DNA of 64,000 nt, taken from positions 84,990 to 148,989 of the forward strand of contig NZ_LRUE01000023.1 in NCBI RefSeq assembly GCF_001550135.1, in the 5' to 3' direction. Shown piece after piece: positions 34,493-43,299 of the stretch. Position 1 is the first letter of the stretch; every line of letters starts with the position of its first letter. The stretch comes from Pseudoalteromonas shioyasakiensis. Lineage in GTDB: Bacteria; Pseudomonadota; Gammaproteobacteria; Enterobacterales; Alteromonadaceae. The notes beneath the pieces were generated by a model that was given only the letters and a program-made list of their open reading frames with translations, searched no databases and was not told where the DNA came from. Position numbers and translations under genes: made by a program.

Positions 34493-35433
34493 TGATCCCT
34501 CGATAACTTGATATACATTAAATCTGCGGCACGTCGCATTGCCGCCAAATATACCTGATTATCACTGCTGTGCCCAATGCCATCTAAAATCAATAATTGT
34601 GCATTTAACTGTTCAGCAAGCTGCTGTACGGCACTATATCGACAGATCAAATCGGCGCGGCCATGAATAAACCAAATAGGTAAATGAGTCAGTAGATGGG
34701 CATTTTCTGCGATAAAGCCTTCTTCAATGAAACAGTGATGACGAAAATAATGCACCATTAACTTTGCTTGATTTAACCCGACATGGGGCTCCTGTAAACT
34801 CCAGTTTGTTAACGGCTCACCATGACATAGCACCTGCTCCCAATGACACCATAACTTAGCAAATTTACTGGCTTTAATTTGATCATCATTGTTTAGTTGC
34901 TGCTGATAAAAGTCGAGTAAGGCACGCCAATCAGTGTAATCATGTACAAATTCATTAAAGCACTCAGGGTAAAAATGCGCGCCGGCTCCTTTTGTTGTGT
35001 AAAGCCACTCGAAGTCACTGTTACAAGCTAAAAAGCTAGCCCGTAAAATAAGCCCTGCAACATGCTCTTGGTGATGAATAGCATAGACAAGTGCCAAAGT
35101 GGCACCCCATGACTCACCACACACCAGCCACTTTTCAATACCCAGTTGCTGGCGTAAATACTCGAGATCGGCAACTAATTCTGAGGTGGTATTGGTTGAA
35201 CTATCATGGGGGGTTGAGTGACCGCAACCGCGCTGACTGAACATGATCACTCGAAAACGTTCTAAGTCGAAAAAGCGGCAATTTTCAGGGCATAGACCTG
35301 CACCAGGCCCGCCATGGCATAACACCACAGCAATCCCTGTAGACGCACCATATTCTTGCACATGGATTTGATGACCATCGCCAACACTCAAGTGATAATC
35401 ACGGTTGGCAACATATTGTGGATGTAACTGCAC
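34480..35433 (-). CDS. pip: Proline iminopeptidase
   Basis: An alpha/beta hydrolase (S33 family, 317 residues) that cleaves N-terminal proline. Nucleophile S108 lies in CGESWGATLA; the oxyanion-hole HGGPGAG, FSQRGCGHSTPH, the acidic HGRADLICRYS and histidine in GIGHSSD are all in place. It sits in a yihY-pip-dtd run on the minus strand. Confidence 0.92.
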   Translation of the reverse strand: MQLHPQYVANRDYHLSVGDGHQIHVQEYGASTGIAVVLCHGGPGAGLCPENCRFFDLERFRVIMFSQRGCGHSTPHDSSTNTTSELVADLEYLRQQLGIEKWLVCGESWGATLALVYAIHHQEHVAGLILRASFLACNSDFEWLYTTKGAGAHFYPECFNEFVHDYTDWRALLDFYQQQLNNDDQIKASKFAKLWCHWEQVLCHGEPLTNWSLQEPHVGLNQAKLMVHYFRHHCFIEEGFIAENAHLLTHLPIWFIHGRADLICRYSAVQQLAEQLNAQLLILDGIGHSSDNQVYLAAMRRAADLMYIKLSRDQCKA

Positions 35434-35458
35434 CTCGCTCTCCTTAGGTGCAGTGAAT

Positions 35459-36331
35459 TTAAACCTCTATATCAGGCGTGTCCTCGATATTCTCAGGGCT
35501 GATACATACAGTAAATTCTGCACCGAGTAATACGACAATCCACGACAAATACACCCATACAAATAAAATAGGGATTGTCGCCAACGCCCCATAAATAACT
35601 TCGTACGATGGGAAGTGGCTGATGTACAAAGCAAAGCCTTTTTTTGTCAGCTCAAACAACATAGCTGCAAACAAAGCGCCCGGAATTGCCGCTCTAAATG
35701 GAACTCGTGTGTTAGGAACTAAAGTATAGAGCATAATGAAGCCAATCATTGAAATTATGTAAGGTAATAATTTCAATAAAAAGCCGCTAAAGCCGGGGAT
35801 ACCTTGATCGGCAAACGACACTAACGACACGATGTATGAAGTAACACCAATACTAGCCCCTAATAACACAGGGCCTAAACTAAGCACCATCCAATAAACG
35901 GCAAACGAAATCATCATTGGGCGCTTTTTCTTAATACGCCAAATTCGATTTAATGTAGCATCGACATTGCGAATAAGTAACAAAGATACCGCCGCTAAAA
36001 AACCCACACCAACGGCAGTCATTTTATTCGCATTACCGGCAAAAGCGCTGATATGCTCTTTAATTACATCTGTAGAGGTCGGCACAAGGTTAGTAAACAA
36101 GAAGTTTTCTATGGTCACTAACGTGCTTTCGAATCCTGGAAAAGCAGAAAAAATAGCAACACCAACCGCGACTAAAGGCACGATTGATAATAAGGTCACA
36201 TAAGCCAAGTACCCAGCATTAACAGTGATTTGATCGTCAATACAACGATTAAGATACTGCATCCACCAAGTAGGTTGTTGCTTTAAAAAAGTGCTTAATT
36301 GCAACTTATATCGACTGAGCTTCTCATCCAT
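35459..36331 (-). CDS. YihY/BrkB family inner membrane protein
   Basis: A 290-residue membrane protein with about six transmembrane segments and the family motif 'VNAGYLAYVTLLSIVPL' near the N-terminus, plus the conserved NATLNRIWRIKKKRP-type cytoplasmic loop (here VDATLNRIWRIKKKRP) and 'PFRAAIPGALFAAMLFEL'. Function unresolved; earlier annotation as ribonuclease BN is not supported for this family. Same strand as pip and dtd, as near dtd in E. coli. Confidence 0.9.
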   Translation of the reverse strand: MDEKLSRYKLQLSTFLKQQPTWWMQYLNRCIDDQITVNAGYLAYVTLLSIVPLVAVGVAIFSAFPGFESTLVTIENFLFTNLVPTSTDVIKEHISAFAGNANKMTAVGVGFLAAVSLLLIRNVDATLNRIWRIKKKRPMMISFAVYWMVLSLGPVLLGASIGVTSYIVSLVSFADQGIPGFSGFLLKLLPYIISMIGFIMLYTLVPNTRVPFRAAIPGALFAAMLFELTKKGFALYISHFPSYEVIYGALATIPILFVWVYLSWIVVLLGAEFTVCISPENIEDTPDIEV

Positions 36332-36417
36332 AGAATCTAATTTCTGCTAAAATGTTTTGATAATCATAGCAATCCACCACATAATTTGAAATGAAAGGTA
36401 CCTAAAAAGGATTCTCA

Positions 36418-37074
36418 ATGAAAAAACTGACACTTTTAAGTGCACCACTATTTGCAGTAACAATGGCATTATCAGGCTGTCAGTCAGCTTATTACTCAGC
36501 CATGGAGTCTGTCGGTGTGCATAAACGCGACATTTTAGTAGACCGCGTAGAAGAAACAAAAGAAGCACAGCAAGAATCACAAGAAGAGTTTCAATCAGCA
36601 TTAGACAGATTAACCACGCTGATTAACTTTGATGGTGGTGAACTACAAGATGCCTACAATCAACTGAATGATGATTACGAGTCGAGCCTCGCGGCAGCAA
36701 ACGACGTAACAAGCAATATCAATAAAGTAGAAGATGTCGCTGAAGCGCTATTTGATGAGTGGGCCGATGAGCTAGAGCAATACAAAAGCGCCTCTCTTAA
36801 ACGTGAAAGCAGCAAAAAGCTCAATGCAACTAAGCGCCAATTTGATCAACTACTTCGTTCAATGCGCAGCGCAGAAAGCAAAATGGAGCCGGTATTATCA
36901 TCACTTCATGATAATGTTTTGTACTTAAAACATAATCTAAACGCACAAGCTGTAACTGCAATCAAAGGTGAGTTCACAAACCTAAAACGCGATATAAAAG
37001 TGTTAATGGACGACATGAACAAATCAATTGAAGACTCTAATAAGTTCATTGAGCAAATGAACAAAGCGGGCTAA
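36418..37074 (+). CDS. DUF2959 family lipoprotein
   Basis: A 218-residue lipoprotein; lipobox ALSGC with C20. The remainder is helical with coiled-coil character ('VDRVEETKEAQQESQEEF', 'IEDSNKFIEQMNKAG'). I recognise the DUF2959 family of marine gammaproteobacteria; no function known. AAGGA precedes the start and a terminator follows. Confidence 0.82.
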   Translation: MKKLTLLSAPLFAVTMALSGCQSAYYSAMESVGVHKRDILVDRVEETKEAQQESQEEFQSALDRLTTLINFDGGELQDAYNQLNDDYESSLAAANDVTSNINKVEDVAEALFDEWADELEQYKSASLKRESSKKLNATKRQFDQLLRSMRSAESKMEPVLSSLHDNVLYLKHNLNAQAVTAIKGEFTNLKRDIKVLMDDMNKSIEDSNKFIEQMNKAG

Positions 37075-37095
37075 TCAGCTCAAGCTATTCATAAC

Positions 37096-37123
37096 AAAAG
37101 CCTACTTAAACGTAGGCTTTTTT
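37096..37123 (+). terminator. Terminator of the DUF2959 gene
   Basis: AAAAGCCTAC (37096-37105) pairs with GTAGGCTTTT (37112-37121) and runs into TTTTTT. Confidence 0.92.
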
Positions 37124-37207
37124 ATGTAACCTCTTGTTACTTTTTAATGATTTATCTTAAATTTTATTTTGCTAAACTCACGGCAAAGAATAAAAAGTAA
37201 GCATGGT

Positions 37208-38299
37208 ATGCATTTAAAAACACTCTCTACGCTTATTGCAGCAGCACTTTTAAGTGCATGCAGTAATTCAAATACTGTTAATATTATTGCCGGTGAAGGC
37301 ACCATTACTCCGTTAAAAACTGAGGGAGAGTACGAAGGCCGCTACCACAACCTTTATCCGGGTGATAAAGAATACCCAACAACCTGCACAGACAATTGCT
37401 ATGAAGAATCAGAACTCCTTGTGTGCAACGACAGCAACTCACAATGCGAGTTTCATGCAGAACAACATGTGCCTGCAATCAATTCAGGTTTTACGGTGCG
37501 CTGGTTAGGTCATGCTGGGTTTTATATTCAATCACCAAATGGTGAGCAGCTGTTGTTTGACCCTGTTAAAGATCAGTTTGATTCGCCCGTAGACTTTGCC
37601 TTTAAGCTTGCTGGGGGCATTTATCGCAAACCTGGTTTTTGGCCATCACAAGCTGAACTTAATGGCTTAGATGCAGTAATGTACTCACACATTCACTATG
37701 ACCATTTTAACAAGGCGGATATAGAAGAGATTGGCAATACCCCCCGCTACTTAGTGCCATTAGGGTTTGCAGATAACTTCCCGACGGGTGGCTTTAATAT
37801 TTCCGAAATGGCGTGGTACGCAAGTACACAAATTAATGATTTAACGATTCATGCACTGCCAGCTCATCATTTTAGCAGTCGTATAATGGTGCCTTTCATT
37901 TATGACGACCACAATAAAGATTTATGGAATGGTTGGTTACTTGAGCAAAATGGTAAAACCTTGTTTTTTGCTGGTGATACCGGTTACTCAAAACACTTTC
38001 AAGATATTAATCAAAAATACGGCGAGATTGATGTGTGCTTAATGCCAATTGCTTCCTACTACCATGAAGAAGATGGTAAGTGGTATCGTTATGTTCATAC
38101 TACACCTGAAGATGCATTAAACGCGGCAGAAGAGCTAAGCTGTAAAGTGATGATCCCGTGGGGTTATGGCAACTCAAGCTGGCAAATGGGCGACCATTCT
38201 AGTCACTCTGCATTATTAAGATTACTGCAAATGCAAAAACAGATGAACAGCCAAGTTCCTCTTTACATTTTAAATGAAGGTGAGCAAGTGTCACTGTAG
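37208..38299 (+). CDS. MBL-fold metallo-hydrolase lipoprotein (RomA/NAPE-PLD-like)
   Basis: A 363-residue lipoprotein; the ATG at 37208 gives a signal ending ALLSAC (C18), while upstream in-frame codons from 37169 would bury it. The metallo-beta-lactamase motif HIHYDH is followed by further metal ligands in LPAHHFSS and FAGDTGYSKH. The overall pattern (VRWLGHAGFYIQS, LMPIASYYHE, IPWGYGNSSW) resembles bacterial NAPE-PLD-like or RomA hydrolases. Substrate unknown; likely faces the periplasm. Confidence 0.82.
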   Translation: MHLKTLSTLIAAALLSACSNSNTVNIIAGEGTITPLKTEGEYEGRYHNLYPGDKEYPTTCTDNCYEESELLVCNDSNSQCEFHAEQHVPAINSGFTVRWLGHAGFYIQSPNGEQLLFDPVKDQFDSPVDFAFKLAGGIYRKPGFWPSQAELNGLDAVMYSHIHYDHFNKADIEEIGNTPRYLVPLGFADNFPTGGFNISEMAWYASTQINDLTIHALPAHHFSSRIMVPFIYDDHNKDLWNGWLLEQNGKTLFFAGDTGYSKHFQDINQKYGEIDVCLMPIASYYHEEDGKWYRYVHTTPEDALNAAEELSCKVMIPWGYGNSSWQMGDHSSHSALLRLLQMQKQMNSQVPLYILNEGEQVSL

Positions 38300-38309
38300 T
38301 GACACTTGC
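38284..38309. terminator. Bidirectional hairpin between MBL and BLUF genes
   Basis: GCAAGTGTCACT (38284-38295) and AGTGACACTTGC (38298-38309) form a perfect 12-bp palindrome including the stop codon of the MBL gene. It lies between convergent genes. Confidence 0.6.
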
Positions 38310-38314
38310 AAGCC

Positions 38315-38740
38315 CTACATAGTATGTTTGAGCAATGAGTCCCGTAAAGCCAACATAAGTTTATGGGCGCTTCCTGCTGACATGGCTAGTGGGTTAAATT
38401 CGCTGGTACCTGAGTACTTAAGGTTAATAGGGGTCACTTGTTTAGTGTAAGGAATGTAACCCATAGACCAATTTTCAAACTCTCTTTCATAAATTTCACA
38501 ATAGTTCAGCATGATGATATTGCGATGACGTTTGTCATTAAGAATACGATGATAAGTTTCATTAACTGCTTTTCGTGACCCCTCAAGGCATTGCATAAAG
38601 TGAGAACTATTAAAACAAAGTAGCCCAGTTACATTACTTTCTGCATTATTCTGCTTAGCTTTCTCAAGAATATCTTCGATGTCATTGGGCCCAAACCCAT
38701 CGCTAATTTCACTTGTGTAAATCAGTCTAACTAAATACAT
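38315..38740 (-). CDS. BLUF-domain blue-light photoreceptor
   Basis: A 141-residue stand-alone BLUF protein that should bind FAD and sense blue light. The key residues are present: Y8 (LIYTS), N31/N32, Q50 (FMQCLEG), and W91 with M93 in NWSMGY. A TTG at 38755 opens the frame, but AGGAGAG lies just before the ATG at 38740. About 45 residues follow the core as a helical C-terminal cap, with no output enzyme domain, so it must act through a partner protein. It is transcribed alone. Confidence 0.92.
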   Translation of the reverse strand: MYLVRLIYTSEISDGFGPNDIEDILEKAKQNNAESNVTGLLCFNSSHFMQCLEGSRKAVNETYHRILNDKRHRNIIMLNYCEIYEREFENWSMGYIPYTKQVTPINLKYSGTSEFNPLAMSAGSAHKLMLALRDSLLKHTM

Positions 38741-38798
38741 CTTACTCTCCTGCAAGTTGGATTTAGAAAAGATAGTACAGATGGGGGAGTTAGTAAAA

Positions 38799-38861
38799 AG
38801 TTGCTAGCTGCGAGTTGCTAGTTGCTAGTTGCTAGTTGCTAGTTGCTAGTTGCTAGTTGCT
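38799..38861. repeat. Tandem heptamer array 1 (AGTTGCT)
   Basis: Nine consecutive 7-base units AGTTGCT; the second is a variant AGCTGCG, giving one GCGAGTT junction. It lies upstream of the BLUF gene and downstream of the small membrane protein gene. Confidence 0.95.
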
Positions 38862-38962
38862 CAATAAACTAATTAACTAGGTTAGAAGTACAAACAAAAT
38901 AAGTAAAGCTACAACTCTGATAGCAATGTTGGAACAATTTACTCCTAGAAAATTAGCTTAGG

Positions 38963-39268
38963 CTAAATTCCAGTGGTATTAACTTTGTTATGGAAATATT
39001 TTCCTAAAATTCCTGTAGGTAGCAATAAAACATTAATCACTATAGTACGAAATATTACGCCAACAAGAAAAATAATATCAAGGTCAGGATTACCATCCCA
39101 CTCAGGTTGGGACATTAGTTGCGACACATAGCGTAAGTCACTAGCAAATACACTCACAAAAATGATGCAATGCGCAATGAACAAGCCTAGATAGCCATAT
39201 TTCTTTGCAGCGAGAACTGTTATCGCTAACCATCCGAGCCAGTAATAAAACTCATACCCAAAAAACAT
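38963..39268 (-). CDS. Small predicted membrane protein
   Basis: A 101-residue hydrophobic protein with about three transmembrane segments ('FYYWLGWLAITVLAA', 'LGLFIAHCIIFVSVFA', 'IIFLVGVIFRTIVINVLLLP'). GGAAG sits 5 bases before the ATG, supporting translation. No family recognised. It is bracketed by tandem heptamer arrays on both sides. Confidence 0.6.
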   Translation of the reverse strand: MFFGYEFYYWLGWLAITVLAAKKYGYLGLFIAHCIIFVSVFASDLRYVSQLMSQPEWDGNPDLDIIFLVGVIFRTIVINVLLLPTGILGKYFHNKVNTTGI

Positions 39269-39290
39269 TTAATCTTCCATTCGATCTGAC

Positions 39291-39373
39291 AGCTGAGAGC
39301 TAACGGCTAACGGCTGACGGCTGACGGCTGACGGCTGACGGCTGACGGCTGACGGCTGACGGCTGACGGCTAA
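39291..39373. repeat. Tandem heptamer array 2 (GGCTGAC)
   Basis: Twelve consecutive units: AGCTGAG, AGCTAAC, GGCTAAC, eight exact GGCTGAC, then GGCTAA. It lies directly before the typA terminator, downstream of typA. Confidence 0.95.
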
Positions 39374-39383
39374 TCATTACAAC

Positions 39384-39417
39384 AAAAAACCGCCGTATTT
39401 TTCAATACGGCGGTTTT
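39384..39417 (-). terminator. Terminator of typA
   Basis: AAAACCGCCGTATT (39386-39399) pairs with AATACGGCGGTTTT (39404-39417), 14 bp, followed on the minus strand by TTG after a T-run. Confidence 0.92.
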
Positions 39418-39442
39418 AATTTTGTGAAACTAAAAGACCTTA

Positions 39443-41266
39443 TTAGTCTTTAGCTGCACGGCTCGCACGCTTACGCTCACTTTCAGTTAAGTGACGCTTA
39501 CGGATACGGATGTTTTCAGGTGTCACTTCCACTAACTCGTCATCATCGATGAACTCAATCGCTTGTTCAAGCGTGTAGTTTAATGGTGGAACAAGCGTTT
39601 GTGCTTCATCTGTACCAGATGCACGAACGTTTGTAAGTTGCTTACCTTTAAGCGCGTTTACTGTTAGGTCATTGTCACGGCTGTGGATACCGATAACCAT
39701 ACCTTCGTAAACTTCAACACCGTGACCGATGAATAACTTACCACGGTCTTGTAAGTTGAATAATGCGTTAGTAAGTGCTTTACCTGTTGCGTTAGCAATC
39801 ATTACACCATTCTTACGAGCACCGATAGTACCGCCTTTATGTGGACCGTAGTGATCGAATGTGTGGTAAAGAAGACCAGATCCAGACGTTAATGTCATGA
39901 ATTCAGTTTGGAAACCAATTAAGCCACGGCTTGGGATCATAAAGTCCATACGTACACGGCCTTTACCATCTGGAGACATGTCTGTTAGTTCACCCTTACG
40001 AAGACCAATTTGTTCCATGATAGAACCTTGGTGCTCTTCTTGACAGTCGATTGTAAGTGTTTCGTATGGCTCTTCTTTTTGACCATCAACTTCACGAAGG
40101 ATTACTTGTGGACGAGATACAGCAAGCTCGTAACCTTCACGACGCATGTTCTCGATTAAGATACCTAAGTGTAACTCACCACGACCAGAAACACGGAAGC
40201 TATCTGGGTTGTCAGTTTCTTCAACACGTAATGCAACGTTGTGAACAAGCTCAGCTTGTAAACGCTCAAGGATGTTACGTGAAGTTACGAATTTACCTTC
40301 TTTACCAGCAAATGGTGATGTGTTTACAGAGAACGTCATTGTTACTGTAGGCTCATCAACGCTTAGCGGTGGTAATGCTTCAACGGTATTTACATCACAG
40401 ATAGTGTCTGAGATTTTCAACTCACCAAGACCTGTGATTGCAATGATGTCACCTGCGCCTGCAGATTCTGCTTCATGACGCTCAAGACCTAAGTAGCTCA
40501 TTACTTGGCCAACTTTACCGTTACGCTTAGTACCGTCTGCGCTTACAACAGTAACCTGTTGGTTAGGACGAACAGTACCACGCTTGATACGACCTACACC
40601 GATAACACCGATGTATGAGTTGTAGTCAAGCTGAGAAATTTGCATTTGGAAAGCACCTTCAGGATCTGCATCCGGTGGAGATACTTCGTCAACGATCATC
40701 TGGAACATTGGTTCCATGTTATCTGATGGCTCGTCTAAATCCATTGTTGCCCAGCCGTTGATAGCTGATGCATAGATTACTTTAAAGTCTAACTGTTCGT
40801 CAGTTGCACCTAAGTTATCGAATAAGTCGAAAACTTGGTCCATAACCCAGTCAGGACGTGCACCAGGCTTGTCGATTTTGTTGATTACAACAATCGGCGT
40901 TAAACCTTGTGCGAATGCTTTTTGCGTTACGAAACGCGTTTGCGGCATTGGACCTTCTTGAGCATCAACAAGTAGTAATACTGAGTCAGCCATCGAAAGT
41001 ACGCGTTCTACTTCACCACCGAAGTCGGCGTGTCCTGGGGTGTCTACGATATTGATATGGTAGTCGTTCCAAGAGATAGCTGTGTTCTTAGCTAAAATGG
41101 TAATACCACGCTCTTTCTCAATGTCGTTTGAGTCCATTACGCGCTCTTCGTTACCGCCGCGCGTTTCTAATGTGCCTGATTGCTCAAGCAGTTTATCAAC
41201 CAAAGTTGTTTTACCGTGGTCAACGTGGGCGATAATCGCTATATTTCTTAACTTTTCGATGCTCAT
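39443..41266 (-). CDS. typA: Ribosome-associated GTPase TypA/BipA
   Basis: A translational GTPase of 607 residues involved in ribosome assembly and stress or cold adaptation. G1 is HVDHGKTT (14-21), the G3 motif D75-TPGH, and G4 N130-KID; EF-G-like domains III and V and the unique C-terminal domain ('GLIGFQTEFMTLTSGSG') follow. It ends at a strong terminator and is divergent from glnA, as in many gammaproteobacteria. Confidence 0.97.
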   Translation of the reverse strand: MSIEKLRNIAIIAHVDHGKTTLVDKLLEQSGTLETRGGNEERVMDSNDIEKERGITILAKNTAISWNDYHINIVDTPGHADFGGEVERVLSMADSVLLLVDAQEGPMPQTRFVTQKAFAQGLTPIVVINKIDKPGARPDWVMDQVFDLFDNLGATDEQLDFKVIYASAINGWATMDLDEPSDNMEPMFQMIVDEVSPPDADPEGAFQMQISQLDYNSYIGVIGVGRIKRGTVRPNQQVTVVSADGTKRNGKVGQVMSYLGLERHEAESAGAGDIIAITGLGELKISDTICDVNTVEALPPLSVDEPTVTMTFSVNTSPFAGKEGKFVTSRNILERLQAELVHNVALRVEETDNPDSFRVSGRGELHLGILIENMRREGYELAVSRPQVILREVDGQKEEPYETLTIDCQEEHQGSIMEQIGLRKGELTDMSPDGKGRVRMDFMIPSRGLIGFQTEFMTLTSGSGLLYHTFDHYGPHKGGTIGARKNGVMIANATGKALTNALFNLQDRGKLFIGHGVEVYEGMVIGIHSRDNDLTVNALKGKQLTNVRASGTDEAQTLVPPLNYTLEQAIEFIDDDELVEVTPENIRIRKRHLTESERKRASRAAKD

Positions 41267-41593
41267 ATTTTTTCTCAGAGAAATTGAATCTCATTGATCC
41301 TGCAAGATCTACGCACTCACCTGCGTTTTCACCAGATGTCCCAGCATAGGATTTAAAAGGGCGCATATTATCCCTTAATAATGGCATGGATGAAAGTTTA
41401 TCCAATATAAATTTATAAACTTTCTTCAGGCTTTTTATAAGTATCTGTTTTATAAATGACAAATTTATGAAAATTAAAGTGAATCTTAGCTCAAAACTGG
41501 CGAAATTTTCGTTTTTGAACCATATTTTGGCACTAAATCGTGTTCATAACAGAAAAATTGGCACGCTCAATAATTGTGCAAAACAAGGTCGCA

Positions 41594-41638
41594 CTTTTTA
41601 CGCACCAGAATGATCTTTTTACGCACCAACTTAGTGCA
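41594..41638 (+). promoter_or_regulatory. NtrC-binding region upstream of glnA
   Basis: GCACCAACTTAGTGC (41623-41637) is a near-consensus NtrC site (GCAC-N7-GTGC). A 14-base direct repeat CTTTTTACGCACCA occurs at 41594 and 41615, 21 bases apart, so a second half-site sits two helical turns upstream on the same face. The distance to the sigma54 promoter is about 65-80 bases. Confidence 0.72.
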
Positions 41639-41701
41639 ATAAAAGTTAACAAAACGAAGCCCTGTTCACTTTTTATAAGCCTAAACAAGGTGTTAAAAAC
41701 A

Positions 41702-41717
41702 TGGCACGAAACCAGCT
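41702..41717 (+). promoter_or_regulatory. Sigma54 promoter of glnA
   Basis: TGGCACGAAACCAGCT has GG (41703-41704) and GC (41715-41716) exactly 10 bases apart and the full TGGCACG of the -24 box. It is placed about 58 bases before the glnA start, downstream of the NtrC sites. Confidence 0.75.
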
Positions 41718-41774
41718 TATATAAGCGAAAAGCAATAATGCAGCAAAAAATAAAACCCAACAATTGGAGGACAC

Positions 41775-43181
41775 ATGTCACAATCGGTTTTAGATTTTAT
41801 CAAAGAAAATGACGTTAAGTTCATTGATTTACGCTTTACTGATACCAAAGGTAAAGAACAGCATGTTTCTATTCCTCATCATCAAATTGATGAAGATTTC
41901 TTCGAAGACGGCAAAATGTTTGACGGTTCTTCAATTGCTGGCTGGAAAGGTATCAACGAATCAGACATGGTACTTATGCCTGTTCCTGAGTCTGCGAAAA
42001 TGGACCCATTTTCTGAAGAAGCTACACTAATCGTACGTTGTGACGTAGTTGAGCCTTCAACACTTCAAGGTTATGAGCGTGATCCACGTTCTGTTGCAAA
42101 ACGCGCTGAAGAGTACATGCGCTCTACTGGTATTGCTGACACTGTATTATTCGGTCCAGAGCCAGAGTTCTTCCTTTTTGATGACGTTAAATACAAATCA
42201 GACATGTCTGGTTCTATGTACAAAATCGATTCTGTAGAAGCTGCTTGGAACTCAGATAAAGATTACGAAGGTGGCAACATGGGTCACCGTCCAGGTGTTA
42301 AAGGCGGTTACTTCCCGTGTTCACCTGTTGATTCATCACATGACTGGCGTTCAGCGACTTGTTTAGTTCTTGAAGAACTAGGTCAAGTAGTAGAAGCTCA
42401 CCACCACGAAGTAGCAACTGCAGGTCAAAATGAGATCGCAACTCGCTTCAATACAATGGTATTAAAAGCTGACGAAATCCAAGAGATGAAATATGTTATC
42501 CATAACATGGCTCACCTTTACGGAAAAACAGCGACATTCATGCCTAAGCCAATCGTAGGTGATAACGGTTCTGGTATGCACTGTCACCAATCTCTAGGTA
42601 AAGATGGCGTAAACATCTTCGCTGGTGACAAATATGCAGGTCTATCTGAAGAAGCACTTTACTACATCGGTGGTATCATCAAGCACGCTAAAGCAATCAA
42701 CGCATTCGCTAACGCGTCAACTAACTCATACAAGCGTCTAGTACCAGGTTTTGAGGCACCAGTAATGCTTGCATACTCTGCACGTAACCGTTCTGCTTCA
42801 ATCCGTATCCCAGTGGTACCTTCTGCAAAAGCACGTCGTATCGAAGTACGTTTCCCTGATCCAACAGCTAACCCATACTTAGCATTCTCTGCAATGCTTA
42901 TGGCTGGCCTAGACGGTATCAAAAACAAGATCCACCCTGGCGATGCAATGGACAAAGACTTATACGATCTACCTGCTGAAGAAGCAGCTGAGATCCCACA
43001 AGTTGCATCTTCTTTATCTGAAGCACTAGCATCATTAGACGCTGACCGTGAGTTCTTAACTCAAGGTGGCGTATTCACTGATGACCTAATCGATGCATAC
43101 ATCGCGCTTAAAGGTCAAGAAGTTGAAAAACTTAACATGACAACTCACCCAGTTGAGTTCGAAATGTACTACAGCGTGTAA
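41775..43181 (+). CDS. glnA: Glutamine synthetase (type I-beta)
   Basis: Assimilates ammonia into glutamine. The 468 residues match the dodecameric GSI-beta; Y397 in KDLYDLPAEEA sits at exactly the E. coli position of adenylylation by GlnE. Active-site motifs include MFDGSSIAGW, FGPEPEFF, GSGMHCHQSL, NRSASIRIP and RIEVRFPDP. The ribosome site GGAGG lies before 41775. A sigma54 promoter and NtrC sites precede it, and a terminator follows, then the DUF4124-ntrB-ntrC genes. Confidence 0.98.
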   Translation: MSQSVLDFIKENDVKFIDLRFTDTKGKEQHVSIPHHQIDEDFFEDGKMFDGSSIAGWKGINESDMVLMPVPESAKMDPFSEEATLIVRCDVVEPSTLQGYERDPRSVAKRAEEYMRSTGIADTVLFGPEPEFFLFDDVKYKSDMSGSMYKIDSVEAAWNSDKDYEGGNMGHRPGVKGGYFPCSPVDSSHDWRSATCLVLEELGQVVEAHHHEVATAGQNEIATRFNTMVLKADEIQEMKYVIHNMAHLYGKTATFMPKPIVGDNGSGMHCHQSLGKDGVNIFAGDKYAGLSEEALYYIGGIIKHAKAINAFANASTNSYKRLVPGFEAPVMLAYSARNRSASIRIPVVPSAKARRIEVRFPDPTANPYLAFSAMLMAGLDGIKNKIHPGDAMDKDLYDLPAEEAAEIPQVASSLSEALASLDADREFLTQGGVFTDDLIDAYIALKGQEVEKLNMTTHPVEFEMYYSV

Positions 43182-43228
43182 CACACGCTGTACCAGAATT
43201 ATCTGAAAGATAATAAATGTGTGTTCTC

Positions 43229-43252
43229 AAGCCCGCTCTGCGGGCTTTTTTA
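43229..43252 (+). terminator. Terminator of glnA
   Basis: AGCCCGC (43230-43236) pairs with GCGGGCT (43240-43246) around TCT, followed by TTTTT. It separates glnA from DUF4124-ntrBC. Confidence 0.9.
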
Positions 43253-43299
43253 ATGGTAATTGAGCGGGTTCTACTCTACAGTTTTATTTAGATTAAAAA

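Larger units (their letters stand above)
41267..41774. other. Divergent control region typA/glnA
   Basis: 508 bases without a credible gene. It carries the glnA sigma54 promoter and NtrC sites at the right and the typA leader at the left. A small frame overlapping the glnA start is judged spurious. Confidence 0.6.

Noticed and set aside
38799..39373. Short regular repeats resembling a CRISPR array
   Set aside because: The heptamers are directly adjacent with no spacers, and there are no cas genes.
41540..41812. Small plus-strand frame overlapping the glnA start
   Set aside because: It covers the NtrC sites and sigma54 promoter and overlaps glnA in another frame; it has no ribosome site.
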